Shown here piece after piece: positions 16,806 to 23,719 of a stretch of 64,000 bases of DNA. The notes under the pieces were generated by a model. The model did not search any database. It was given only the letters and a program-made list of their open reading frames with translations, and had not been told where the DNA came from. The position numbers and the translations under genes are program-made. Positions within the stretch are counted from its first letter, which is position 1. Every line of letters starts with the position of its first letter. Origin of the DNA: Myxococcota bacterium (GTDB taxonomy: Bacteria > Myxococcota_A > UBA9160 > UBA6930); NCBI GenBank assembly GCA_028285625.1, contig JANQOX010000026.1, forward strand, positions 109,748 through 173,747. Reading direction: 5' to 3'.

Positions 16806-17344
16806 GGCTCGGCCCGCAGCGCGGCGCGCAGCTTCACGCGCGCGCGGTAGAGCAGCGGCCCGATGGCACTGCTCGAGATCCCGGTCGCCTCGGCGATCTC
16901 TTCGTACGAGAGCTCGGCGAAGTAGCGAAGCACCAGCGGTACGCGGTGACGGTCGTCCAGCTCGTCCATGGCCTCGAGCAGGCGACGGCGCTCCTCGGCC
17001 TGCAGTGCCGCGCCGAGCGGCGACGGCCCCGGACCAGGTAGCGCCCCCTCTTCGACCTCGGCGGCTTCGAAGATGCGCCCCTCGACGCGGCGACGGCGCA
17101 GCCGGTCGATGCAGTGATTGGCCGCCACGCCCAGCACCCAGCGGCGAAAGGGCCGCGACGGGTCGTACTGGGCGAACGCCTGCCGCGCGCGCAGAAAGGC
17201 CTCGCTGCGTGCGTCTTCGACGTCGGGCCCCGCGCCCAGCAGGCGCGTGCACAGCCGGGTCACGTCGGACTCGTGGCGCTCGTACAGGGATGCGAAGGCA
17301 TCCAACCCGACCCCGGCCGGATCGCCGCTCAAACTCCCTCCCAT
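16802..17344 (-). CDS. ECF RNA polymerase sigma factor, paired with the bactofilin-fusion anti-sigma factor
   Basis: Sigma factor of about 180 residues. Region 2 covers DAFASLYERHESDVTRLCTR to the DNA-opening helix PFRRWVLGVAANHCIDRLRR. Region 4 covers AMDELDDRHRVPLVLRYFAE and the helix-turn-helix LSYEEIAEATGISSSAIGPL. It would direct polymerase to promoters responding to the signal sensed by the downstream membrane protein. ATG at 17344 is preferred (AGGG nine bases upstream); the open frame continues to an ATG at 17380 that has no usable ribosome site spacing. Its TGA overlaps the first mini-ORF of the 32-bp repeat, so expression of sigma and anti-sigma is linked through that array. Confidence 0.9.
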   Translation of the reverse strand: MGGSLSGDPAGVGLDAFASLYERHESDVTRLCTRLLGAGPDVEDARSEAFLRARQAFAQYDPSRPFRRWVLGVAANHCIDRLRRRRVEGRIFEAAEVEEGALPGPGPSPLGAALQAEERRRLLEAMDELDDRHRVPLVLRYFAELSYEEIAEATGISSSAIGPLLYRARVKLRAALRAEP

Positions 17345-17454
17345 CGGGAACACCCTGGGGAACGCGAATGACGTGAACATCCTCGCACGCTTCTACGAGC
17401 GAGCGCCGGGAACTTGTCGCCGGGCGCCCCGCGGGGGCAACACCCCAGGGCGGC

Positions 17455-18681
17455 TTACGAGTACCGCGCCTCCTTGCCCTTGGAGGTGCCGTGGTGGGCG
17501 GCGGCTTCGCGGAGGTCGGCCACGAGCTGGTCGGCCACGCCCTCGTGCTCGGGGCTCAGCATCACGTGCAGCGCGTCGGGGCCGTTCTGGCGATCGACGC
17601 CCCAGCCCTTCTCGTCGAGCACGTCGCCGATGGCGAAGACGTCGTCCTTGTCCGAGGTGAAGGCGAACACGCCCATCACCGGCTCGCCGATCACGCGCAT
17701 GCCGTCGATCGAGCGGACGCCCGCCTGGATGGTGTCGCGCGCGGCGAGGATGCGGCGGGCGAGCTTCACGTAGCCCTCTTCGCCGAGGAAGTTCATCACC
17801 GCCCAGGCCGCCGCGATGGGCGCGGCGGGCCGCGCGCCCGCCATGGCGAACGACAGGTACAGACCACCCGGCCAGTCGGCGTACAGGAACCGCTGGTACT
17901 TCTTCAGGTGCTCCTCGTCGCGGTGCAGCACCACCGAAGCGCCCTTGGTGCAGTAGCCGTACTTGTGCACGTCGGCCGACATGGTGGTCACACCCGGAAC
18001 GCGAAAGTCGAACGGCGGCACCGGCTGGTCGAGCTTCTCCCAGAAGGGCAGCAGGAAGCCACCGAGACACGCGTCGGTGTGGAACGAGATGCCCCGCTCG
18101 GCCGCCAGGGCCGACAGCTCGGGGATGGGGTCGACGGTGCCGAACGGATAGTTCGGCGCCGAGCCCACGACCACGGCCGTCTGGTCGCCGATCAGCTTCT
18201 CGGCAGCACCCACGTCGGCGCGCAGGTCGTCGCCGATCGGGATCTGCACGTGCTCCATGCCCAGGTAGCTCGCCGCCTTGGCGAAGGCGGGATGCGCCGT
18301 CACCGGCGCGAGCAGCTGGGGCGCCTGCACGTCGCGCTCGGCGCGCGCGCGGTCGCGTGCCGCCTTCATCGCCATGATGATGCTCTCGGTCCCGCCCGAG
18401 GTCATGCAGCCGCCGTGGCCCGCGGGCGCATGGAGCAGGCCTCCGGCCATGGCCACCACGTCGAGCTCCATCTGCCGCAGGCTCGGAAACCGCAGGGGGT
18501 TGAGCGCGTTCTCGTAGAGGTAGAGCTCGTTGGCATCGTGGAGCAGGTCGTCCACCTCTTCGCCGGCCGGATAGATCAGGCTGAAGGTGCGCGCGCCGCG
18601 CCAGTCGGCATCGGCCTGCTTGCGCTTGCGCATGTCCTCGAGAAGCGCGGCCTTGTCGGTGCCCTGCTTGGGAAGCTCCAT
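17455..18681 (-). CDS. PLP-dependent decarboxylase/lyase, sphingosine-1-phosphate lyase-like
   Basis: Fold-type I PLP enzyme of 408 residues. Recognisable parts are the cofactor phosphate site TSGGTESIIMAMKAARDRAR, the ring-stacking Asp in HTDACLGGFLLPF and the Schiff-base lysine in SADVHKYGYCTKGAS. The start motif TFSLIYPAGEEVDDLLHDA and the overall shape match bacterial sphingosine-1-phosphate lyases and the related tyrosine/glutamate decarboxylases. Members cleave phosphorylated long-chain bases to an aldehyde and phosphoethanolamine, but the substrate here cannot be set from sequence. No transmembrane anchor is visible, as in bacterial forms. ATG at 18681 (AGGA seven bases upstream) is used rather than the GTG just before it. 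It lies 65 bp downstream of a luciferase-like gene on the same strand. Confidence 0.85.
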   Translation of the reverse strand: MELPKQGTDKAALLEDMRKRKQADADWRGARTFSLIYPAGEEVDDLLHDANELYLYENALNPLRFPSLRQMELDVVAMAGGLLHAPAGHGGCMTSGGTESIIMAMKAARDRARAERDVQAPQLLAPVTAHPAFAKAASYLGMEHVQIPIGDDLRADVGAAEKLIGDQTAVVVGSAPNYPFGTVDPIPELSALAAERGISFHTDACLGGFLLPFWEKLDQPVPPFDFRVPGVTTMSADVHKYGYCTKGASVVLHRDEEHLKKYQRFLYADWPGGLYLSFAMAGARPAAPIAAAWAVMNFLGEEGYVKLARRILAARDTIQAGVRSIDGMRVIGEPVMGVFAFTSDKDDVFAIGDVLDEKGWGVDRQNGPDALHVMLSPEHEGVADQLVADLREAAAHHGTSKGKEARYS

Positions 18682-18746
18682 CACGCGTTCCTTTCGCTGC
18701 CGCCCGATCCGGGGCGGCCGTGGTCGTGTCGCCCTGCCCTGACGGC

Positions 18747-20033
18747 TCAGGCCTTCTTGGCGGGATCCTCGAGCGGCACGCTCAGGCCCGAGCCGCTGGC
18801 GCTCGCGGCGGCGCCCTGCGCGTTGCCCGCCTGCTGCTCCACGATCTGGCGGCCGAGCGCCAGGATCTCGGGGATGTCGTCGTCGGCCAGCGGCTGCATG
18901 GGCTGCTTGCGCGCCATGGCCTGCTCGATGGCCGGCGCCAGCGCCTCCTGCTTGGCCGCGGCGCGCTCGGCCCCGCGATCCTGGAACTCGGGCATCACGT
19001 CACTGGCGAACAGCTCGAGCGATTCACAGATGTGATCGTGGCGGTTCTTGCCGCCCTGCTGGATGAAGATCACCTGGTCGACGCCCGCGTCCTCGAAGCC
19101 TCGCAGGTGCTCGCGCAGCTGCGCCGGCGTACCGATCCCGCGCGATTGGCCCGCCTCGGGCAGGCTGGACTTCGCCGCCTCGTAGTTCTTCCAGATGTCG
19201 GTGCGCCCGGGTTTGTGGCTGCCGAAGATGTAGTGGTGGCCGAGGCCGTAGCCGAAGAAGCGGAAGCCGTCTTCGCCGCGGCGCCGCGCCTCTTCTTCGT
19301 CCGGGTGGCACGAGAAGCCCGTCACCATGGCGATCTGCGGGTTCACCGCGTGACCGATGGGCGTGCACTCCTCGCGGAAGATGCGCCGGTAGTCCTCCAC
19401 CCAGGTCCGCGCCTCTTCCGGGTCGACGAAGGCGAAGGTGAGGGCGCCGATCCCGAGCTTGGCGGCCAGCTTGATGGTCTCGCGGTTCGAGCACGCGACC
19501 CACAGCGGCGGGTGCGGCTTCTGCACGGGCTTCGGCACCAGGTTGCGGCACGGCATCGAGAAGTACTTGCCGTCGTAGCCGGGGTACGGGTCCATCACCA
19601 TCAGGTTGCAGGTCTGCTCGACGGCTTCGCGCCACATCTCGCGCTTCTGGTCCACGGGCACACCGAACCCACCGAGTTCGGCCAGCGAAGACGACTCGCC
19701 GGTGCCGAAGTCGACGCGCCCGTTCGAAACCAGATCGAGGGTGGCGATGCGCGAGGCGATCTTGGCGGGGTGGCTGTAGCCCGGCGGCATCAGCACGATG
19801 CCGTGGCCCAGACGGATGTTGCGCGTGCGCTGGGAGCACGCGGCCAGGAACACCTCGGGTGCCGAAGAGTGCGAGTACTCCTCGAGAAAGTGGTGCTCGA
19901 CCTCCCAGGCGTAGTCCAGGCCCAGGCTGTCGGCGAGTTCGACCTGGTCGAGGGCCTCGTTGAACAAGCGCTGCTCTGCGCCGTCGTCCCAGGGCCTCGG
20001 GAGTTGGTGCTCGTAGAAGATTCCGAACTTCAT
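18747..20033 (-). CDS. Luciferase-like (LLM class) flavin-dependent oxidoreductase
   Basis: TIM-barrel monooxygenase or dehydrogenase of 428 residues using FMN or F420. The N-terminus MKFGIFYEHQLPRPW is the first barrel strand; WEVEHHFLEEYSHSSAPEVF and the flavin-pocket segment NGRVDFGTGESSSLAELGGF are family landmarks. The last 70 residues are a helical, low-complexity extension (AGNAQGAAASASGSG) not needed for the fold. ATG at 20033 starts the family similarity. These enzymes often act on alkanes, ketones or sulfonates in catabolic clusters. Here it precedes a PLP lyase gene, so the two might act on one lipid-derived substrate, but this is inference. Confidence 0.87.
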   Translation of the reverse strand: MKFGIFYEHQLPRPWDDGAEQRLFNEALDQVELADSLGLDYAWEVEHHFLEEYSHSSAPEVFLAACSQRTRNIRLGHGIVLMPPGYSHPAKIASRIATLDLVSNGRVDFGTGESSSLAELGGFGVPVDQKREMWREAVEQTCNLMVMDPYPGYDGKYFSMPCRNLVPKPVQKPHPPLWVACSNRETIKLAAKLGIGALTFAFVDPEEARTWVEDYRRIFREECTPIGHAVNPQIAMVTGFSCHPDEEEARRRGEDGFRFFGYGLGHHYIFGSHKPGRTDIWKNYEAAKSSLPEAGQSRGIGTPAQLREHLRGFEDAGVDQVIFIQQGGKNRHDHICESLELFASDVMPEFQDRGAERAAAKQEALAPAIEQAMARKQPMQPLADDDIPEILALGRQIVEQQAGNAQGAAASASGSGLSVPLEDPAKKA

Positions 20034-20132
20034 GCCGCCCTCGTCTTCGACCCGACCCGGCCGGAGTTCCAGCATGGCACAGTGCGGGATGGCGAGCGAA
20101 GCGGCCGATCGCCGGGAGCGCGGGAACCGGCC

Positions 20133-20810
20133 TCAGTCGCTCCCGGTCGGCAGGATCGGCCTTCCCAGCATCCAACCCACCCCGTCGGCGAGCAGCACGG
20201 CTCCGAGGGCGAACAGCAGCAGGGGCACCAGCAGCTGACTGGCCGACCCCACGCCGCGGTTCACGCGCTCGAAGAAGATCTTGCTCTCCTCGTGGAGCAA
20301 CCGCCGCGCGAGCACCAACCCGAGGAAGGGCAGCGAGAACACGCCCAGAAAGAAGAACACGGCCACCTGCGCCGCCGCGCCGGGGACGCCCGAGCGCGTG
20401 ATCACGTCGAGCGCGGCGAAGTACGGCAGCGCGAACGGCGTGCCCAGCAGACCCACCTGCACACCGCGCAGAACCGCCCCGGGCGCCGACAGCGGCATCA
20501 CCTTGTAGACGCGCGCCTTGGGACGCCGCCCGTGCAGCACGGCCGCCAGCACCAGCAGGGCTCCGATGCCCATGCCGATCACGTAGTCGGCCCCTTCGGG
20601 ATTGGTGAAACGCTCGCGCACGGCCACGAACACCGGCGCGAGCGCGTAGCCCGCAAGCCAGAGCACCGCGAGAAATCCCGACAGCAGCAGCAGGGCGGTC
20701 CGGTACGGGTGCTTGCCGCCGAGCGCCCAGGTCACCCCGGCGAACAGCACCGGACTGATCAGCGCCTCGAGAAAGGCCATGGGCGCCAGGATCGCCAGCA
20801 GCGAGAACAC
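20133..20810 (-). CDS. GAP/Sap-like (LysE-related) membrane protein
   Basis: Membrane protein of 225 residues with six hydrophobic segments. The repeated ends, MAFLEALISPVLFAGVTWAL near the N-terminus and VQVGLLGTPFALPYFAALDV in the middle, each carry a Pro-containing helix start as in the GAP / sulfolipid-addressing family related to LysE and CcdA. Such proteins are thought to export small amphiphiles or lipids. The GTG at 20810 is a poor start with no clear ribosome site; an ATG at 20780 (MAFLEAL) is a reasonable alternative. It is divergent from pdxH and 100 bp upstream of the luciferase-like gene. Confidence 0.68.
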   Translation of the reverse strand: MFSLLAILAPMAFLEALISPVLFAGVTWALGGKHPYRTALLLLSGFLAVLWLAGYALAPVFVAVRERFTNPEGADYVIGMGIGALLVLAAVLHGRRPKARVYKVMPLSAPGAVLRGVQVGLLGTPFALPYFAALDVITRSGVPGAAAQVAVFFFLGVFSLPFLGLVLARRLLHEESKIFFERVNRGVGSASQLLVPLLLFALGAVLLADGVGWMLGRPILPTGSD

Positions 20811-20911
20811 GGTGGTGGCTGGTCCCGGAAACGCATGGCCGGATCTTCGCCCAGTGCGCGCCCCGTGACGACAACCGGTGGCGCATTCGGATCGTCTAGG
20901 ATCGGTCGGTG

Positions 20912-21556
20912 ATGGAGCCCGACCCCGACGACCGCTGGCTCGCCCGCGACCCGCTGCCGCCCGAACCCCTGGCCGTGGCCGACGCCTGGCTCCGCCAGGC
21001 CTTCGAGGCGGGTCGGCAGCCCAACCCCCACGCCGTGGCGCTCGCCACCCGCGAACCCGATGGCCGACCCGGCGTGCGCATGGTGCTGTGCAAGCGCATC
21101 GAGCCCGATGCGGGAGCGATCGTCTTCTACACGGATCGGACCAGCGCGAAGGCCCGGGCCCTGGCCGCGCACCCCGTCGCCGCCGTGGCGTTCCACTTCA
21201 ACGACGCGGGGAGACAGGTGCGCGTAGAAGGGCACATCGCGCCGACCGACGATGCCGACTCGGATGCCTACTTCGCGAGCCGCCCGCGCGAAACGCAGCT
21301 GGCGGCCTGGGCCAGCCATCAGAGCCAACCCCTCGCCACACGCGAGGCGCTCGAGGCCGCCCTCGCAGAGGTCGTGTCACGCCACCCGCCCGCCGCCCCG
21401 GTCCCCCGGCCCCCGGACTGGGGCGGCTACCGGCTACTGGCCGACCGGGTCGAACTCTGGCGAAGCCGCCCGGCCCGGCTCCACGACCGGGCCCGGTGGT
21501 CACGCGAGCTCGACCCGGTGCCCGGGCCCTGGCGCATCGAACGCCTCCAGCCGTAG
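20912..21556 (+). CDS. pdxH: Pyridoxine/pyridoxamine 5'-phosphate oxidase
   Basis: FMN enzyme of 214 residues that makes pyridoxal 5'-phosphate from the pyridoxine or pyridoxamine form, the last step of PLP synthesis and salvage. The FMN-binding RPGVRMVLCKRIEPDAGAIV and FYTDRTSAKARALAAHP match the split-barrel core. The C-terminal signature WGGYRLLADRVELW followed by RPARLHDRARW holds the His and Arg that bind PLP. ATG at 20912 (a GTG lies just before) with AGGA about ten bases upstream. It may serve the PLP enzymes nearby, such as the lyase at 17455 and cysK. Confidence 0.93.
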   Translation: MEPDPDDRWLARDPLPPEPLAVADAWLRQAFEAGRQPNPHAVALATREPDGRPGVRMVLCKRIEPDAGAIVFYTDRTSAKARALAAHPVAAVAFHFNDAGRQVRVEGHIAPTDDADSDAYFASRPRETQLAAWASHQSQPLATREALEAALAEVVSRHPPAAPVPRPPDWGGYRLLADRVELWRSRPARLHDRARWSRELDPVPGPWRIERLQP

Positions 21557-21696
21557 CAAGCTTGGTTGAGGTGGGGCCCCGGGGCGCTGCCGGCTCGGCA
21601 ATGGCGGAGGGACCCGGGGGCGACATGCAGCGCTCCAGGGTCGCGGTGCGCCCTGTGGACGTGGCCGGTTTGGCGACCGCGGAGGCGGCTTGGGGG

Positions 21697-21738
21697 CCAG
21701 AACAGAAAAGCCCGGCTCCGCGTGATGCGGCGCCGGGC
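21697..21738 (-). terminator. Probable intrinsic terminator on the minus strand
   Basis: The minus strand folds into GCCCGGC-c-CCGC-atcac-GCGG-a-GCCGGGC and is then followed by CTTTTCTGTTCT. A GC-rich stem and a T-rich tail are the marks of a Rho-independent terminator. It would stop transcripts from the anti-sigma/exported-protein genes ending at 22026, although the distance of about 290 bp is long. Confidence 0.45.
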
Positions 21739-21761
21739 CTCCCTGGGAAGGGGATGTATTG
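21734..21761 (+). repeat. 28-bp direct repeat, copy 1
   Basis: Begins CGGGCCTCCCTGGGAAGGGG and ends ATGTATTG; identical to 21917-21944, 183 bp away. It overlaps the 3' arm of the hairpin at 21710-21738 by five bases. After both copies the sequence stays related (CTGTCA versus GCTTGTCA). Confidence 0.8.
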
Positions 21762-21916
21762 CTGTCACCCTTTATGTGGGCGGCCACCCCGGGATGTGTC
21801 AGCGCGGGGGGCGCTTTTCTGCCGCCCGGGCGGGTGCCCGCCGCAGGGCACGGTCGTGGGCCCCGGATTCGAATCGGGCCCCAGACGGCAAGCGGCCCGG
21901 CGAAGCGCGGCTTCGT

Positions 21917-21944
21917 CGGGCCTCCCTGGGAAGGGGATGTATTG
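21917..21944 (+). repeat. 28-bp direct repeat, copy 2
   Basis: Identical to copy 1 at 21734-21761. It again overlaps the 3' arm of a strong hairpin, GGCCCG-g-CGAAGC-gcg-GCTTCG-t-CGGGCC (21894-21922). The hairpin sequences differ between copies while the stem plan and the 28 bases are kept, which suggests a conserved element rather than a recent simple duplication. Confidence 0.8.
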
Positions 21945-22025
21945 GCTTGTCATGGAGTAGGTGGCCCCGGCCCGGCAATCGGTGTCACGGGTTTCTGCAT
22001 CCCAAGCCAAAAAACTCGGTCGGCC

Positions 22026-22502
22026 CTAGTCGGTGTGCTCCAGGATCACCACAAGCTGCCCGTCTTCGTAGGCATTTCCACCCAGAACGATGGGCTTCCC
22101 CTTGGGGACCCGAAAGTCGCCCTGTGCCGCGGCGTCCATGTCGACCGCGATCAGCACGCCCTGGGGGCCCTGGTCTATGGGCCGGAACCGGAACCGCTGG
22201 CCGGTCGGGAGCGTCACGCTGCCGATCTCGTTGAGCCCCACCGAACGGCGCTCGGTCGTGAGCACCCGCAGGCTCTCGTAGCGGATCTTCTTGCCCAGCA
22301 GCCCGTCGATCCGCCTGGCGCGCGGGTCCTTTGCGACGCCGCCCGGCTCGGACGAGACGTGCACCACGGTCACCTCGAACCCGATCGGCTCGCCGGCGCC
22401 ATCGGCGCGCGCCGGCGCCGCCGCCACGACGAGCCATGCAGCCGACAGGACGGCGACCGCAACCACCCGAGAAGCCAGCACGCAAAGCCTAGATGAGCGC
22501 AC
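22026..22502 (-). CDS. Exported protein of unknown function following an ECF/anti-sigma pair
   Basis: Not recognised. The 158-residue product has a clear signal peptide (about residues 7-32, ending APARADGAG) and a soluble beta-rich domain (FEVTVVHVSSEPG, SVTLPTGQRFRFRPIDQGPQ, GQLVVILEHTD). It has no Cys in the mature part. GTG at 22502 is chosen because GGGAGG lies nine bases upstream; this start overlaps the last 14 bases of the anti-sigma gene. The tail position in the sigma - anti-sigma - exported protein set suggests a periplasmic effector or sensor of that system, which is inference. Confidence 0.65.
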   Translation of the reverse strand: MRSSRLCVLASRVVAVAVLSAAWLVVAAAPARADGAGEPIGFEVTVVHVSSEPGGVAKDPRARRIDGLLGKKIRYESLRVLTTERRSVGLNEIGSVTLPTGQRFRFRPIDQGPQGVLIAVDMDAAAQGDFRVPKGKPIVLGGNAYEDGQLVVILEHTD

Positions 22503-22989
22503 GGTGGGTTCCTCCCGTGGAGGAGCTCGCTCCTCCGTCTCGGCCGCCGCCCTCGAGCAGCCAGATGATCGTGGCCTCGCGATCGTCCTGGAGGACCATC
22601 GCCGAACGACCGCCCGAGTCGAGCCAGCGCAACGACGCCGCGGCGGGATCATCGCCCCCGTAGAGCGTCACCACAATCGCCGCAGCCGCGGCGGCCGCAG
22701 CCAGGCTGGGCGCGGCCCAGCGCAACCAGGGCACCCGCTCCGGCGCCGGTTCGGGCGGCGCCGCGGTGGCCGCGGCCGGCCGAAGCTCCGCGCGGATCGC
22801 GTGCCACAGGTCCGGGGCCTCTCCTGCAGCCTCGTGTTCGCGTACGAGGCCTCCGATCTCCGACAGGCGCGCGAGCTGCTGCCGCGCCTCGGGGTCGCGC
22901 CGCAAGCGGCGCTCCATCCGCAGGCGTCCCAGCCGCGAGAGCTCTCCGTCGTGGAACGCCTGAAGGCGCCGCTCCCACTGCTCACTCAT
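22489..22989 (-). CDS. Single-pass anti-sigma factor (RseA-like layout)
   Basis: Protein of 166 residues. The cytoplasmic part (1-85) begins EQWERRLQAFHDGELSRLGR, the short helix-rich lead common to RseA-type and zinc-finger anti-sigma factors, but the zinc-binding Cys are absent. A membrane helix (about 90-112) is followed by a small periplasmic part rich in Gly and Ser. Its ATG overlaps the sigma stop as ATGA. The lack of Cys suggests a non-redox sensing mode, perhaps regulated proteolysis. By position it is the inhibitor of the sigma factor at 22986. Confidence 0.75.
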   Translation of the reverse strand: MSEQWERRLQAFHDGELSRLGRLRMERRLRRDPEARQQLARLSEIGGLVREHEAAGEAPDLWHAIRAELRPAAATAAPPEPAPERVPWLRWAAPSLAAAAAAAAIVVTLYGGDDPAAASLRWLDSGGRSAMVLQDDREATIIWLLEGGGRDGGASSSTGGTHRALI

Positions 22990-23618
22990 GCCATCTCCTC
23001 TCCGCCGGCGCCGAGGCCGGCCTCCTCCAGCAGGTCGCGCAGCTTCTGACGCGCGTAGTGCAGCCTGCTCATGACGGTGCCCTTGGGAATCGAGAGCGCT
23101 TCGGCGATCTCCGCGTAGGAAAGGCCGTCGACCTCCCGCAGCACCAATGTCTCGCGGGCACCGTCGGGCAGCGCGGCAATGGCTTCGGAGATGCGCGAGC
23201 GCAGCTGCTTGCGCATCACCGACGCCGCCGGTCCGAACGACACGCCATCGACCTCCGGCACCGCCGGCTCTGCCGTCTCGCGTTCCACGGCGCCTCCCTC
23301 CGTCCACTCCACCTGGCCCGCCGACTTGTCGCGCCGGCGCACGTCCAGGCACTGGTTCATCGCGAGCCGGTAGAGCCAGGTGTAGAAGCTCGACCGACCC
23401 TGGAACTTCGAGAGCGCGCCATAGGCCTTCACGAAGGCATCCTGCGTGGCGTCCTTGGCGGCCTCCTCGTCCCGGAGCACCCGCAGCGCGAGCCGGTGGA
23501 TGCGGCCCTGGTAGCGCTCGACCAGCGTCCGGAAGGCATCTGCTTCGCCCGCCAGGACCCGGCGAATCGCCTCCTGGTCGGAGACGCCCGCCTCGCCTGC
23601 CGCTTGCGACCCGACCAA
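22986..23618 (-). CDS. RpoE-like ECF RNA polymerase sigma factor
   Basis: Sigma factor of 210 residues. Region 2 is well kept (FRTLVERYQGRIHRLALRVL, DEEAAKDATQDAFVKAYGAL, SSFYTWLYRLAMNQCLDVRR), as is region 4 (LPDGARETLVLREVDGLSYA then EIAEALSIPKGTVMSRLHYA). This is the RpoE-like group that normally answers envelope stress. The TTG at 23618 is preferred since GGGAGGAG lies six bases upstream; a GTG at 23648 in the same frame has no such site. A linker of about 40 residues between regions 2 and 4 is acidic. It is the third ECF/anti-sigma pair in 11 kb. Confidence 0.9.
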   Translation of the reverse strand: MVGSQAAGEAGVSDQEAIRRVLAGEADAFRTLVERYQGRIHRLALRVLRDEEAAKDATQDAFVKAYGALSKFQGRSSFYTWLYRLAMNQCLDVRRRDKSAGQVEWTEGGAVERETAEPAVPEVDGVSFGPAASVMRKQLRSRISEAIAALPDGARETLVLREVDGLSYAEIAEALSIPKGTVMSRLHYARQKLRDLLEEAGLGAGGEEMA

Positions 23619-23719
23619 CGATGGCTCCTCCCGGCCCAACCTGGGCACGAACCGGGGCGCGGCGGCCCCTGGGCCCTCTCCGCGTCCTGCAGCTTCGACG
23701 CGGCCTCTCGGGCGCCTAT

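Larger units (their letters stand above)
21557..22025. other. 469-bp noncoding block rich in hairpins
   Basis: Between the pdxH stop and the end of the minus-strand exported protein. It holds two extended hairpins (21710-21738 and 21894-21922), each followed on the plus strand by an identical 28-base sequence, and between them a GGGCCC-flanked perfect palindrome GATTCGAATC (21866-21875). The plus strand keeps one open frame across the block, with the repeated sequence giving LPGKGMY twice, 61 codons apart, but nothing else supports coding. It could be an unlabelled structured RNA, a repeat pair, or overlapping terminators. Confidence 0.5.

Noticed and set aside
14085..16850. 921-codon plus-strand open frame over the bactofilin-fusion gene
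   Set aside because: Antisense to a gene with well-supported motifs and shows Arg/Ser low complexity.
18699..18718. Hairpin GCCGCCC-gatcc-GGGCGGC between the luciferase-like and PLP lyase genes
   Set aside because: No T-rich tail and it is within 20 bp of the next start; it may be chance in GC-rich DNA.
21858..21881. GATTCGAATC resembling a tRNA T-loop
   Set aside because: Base 53 would be A instead of G, and no matching acceptor or anticodon arm exists on either strand; it is part of a palindrome.
20878..21960. Plus-strand open frame through pdxH and the hairpin block
   Set aside because: It is out of frame with pdxH over most of its length and has no similarity; only the repeated LPGKGMY is notable.
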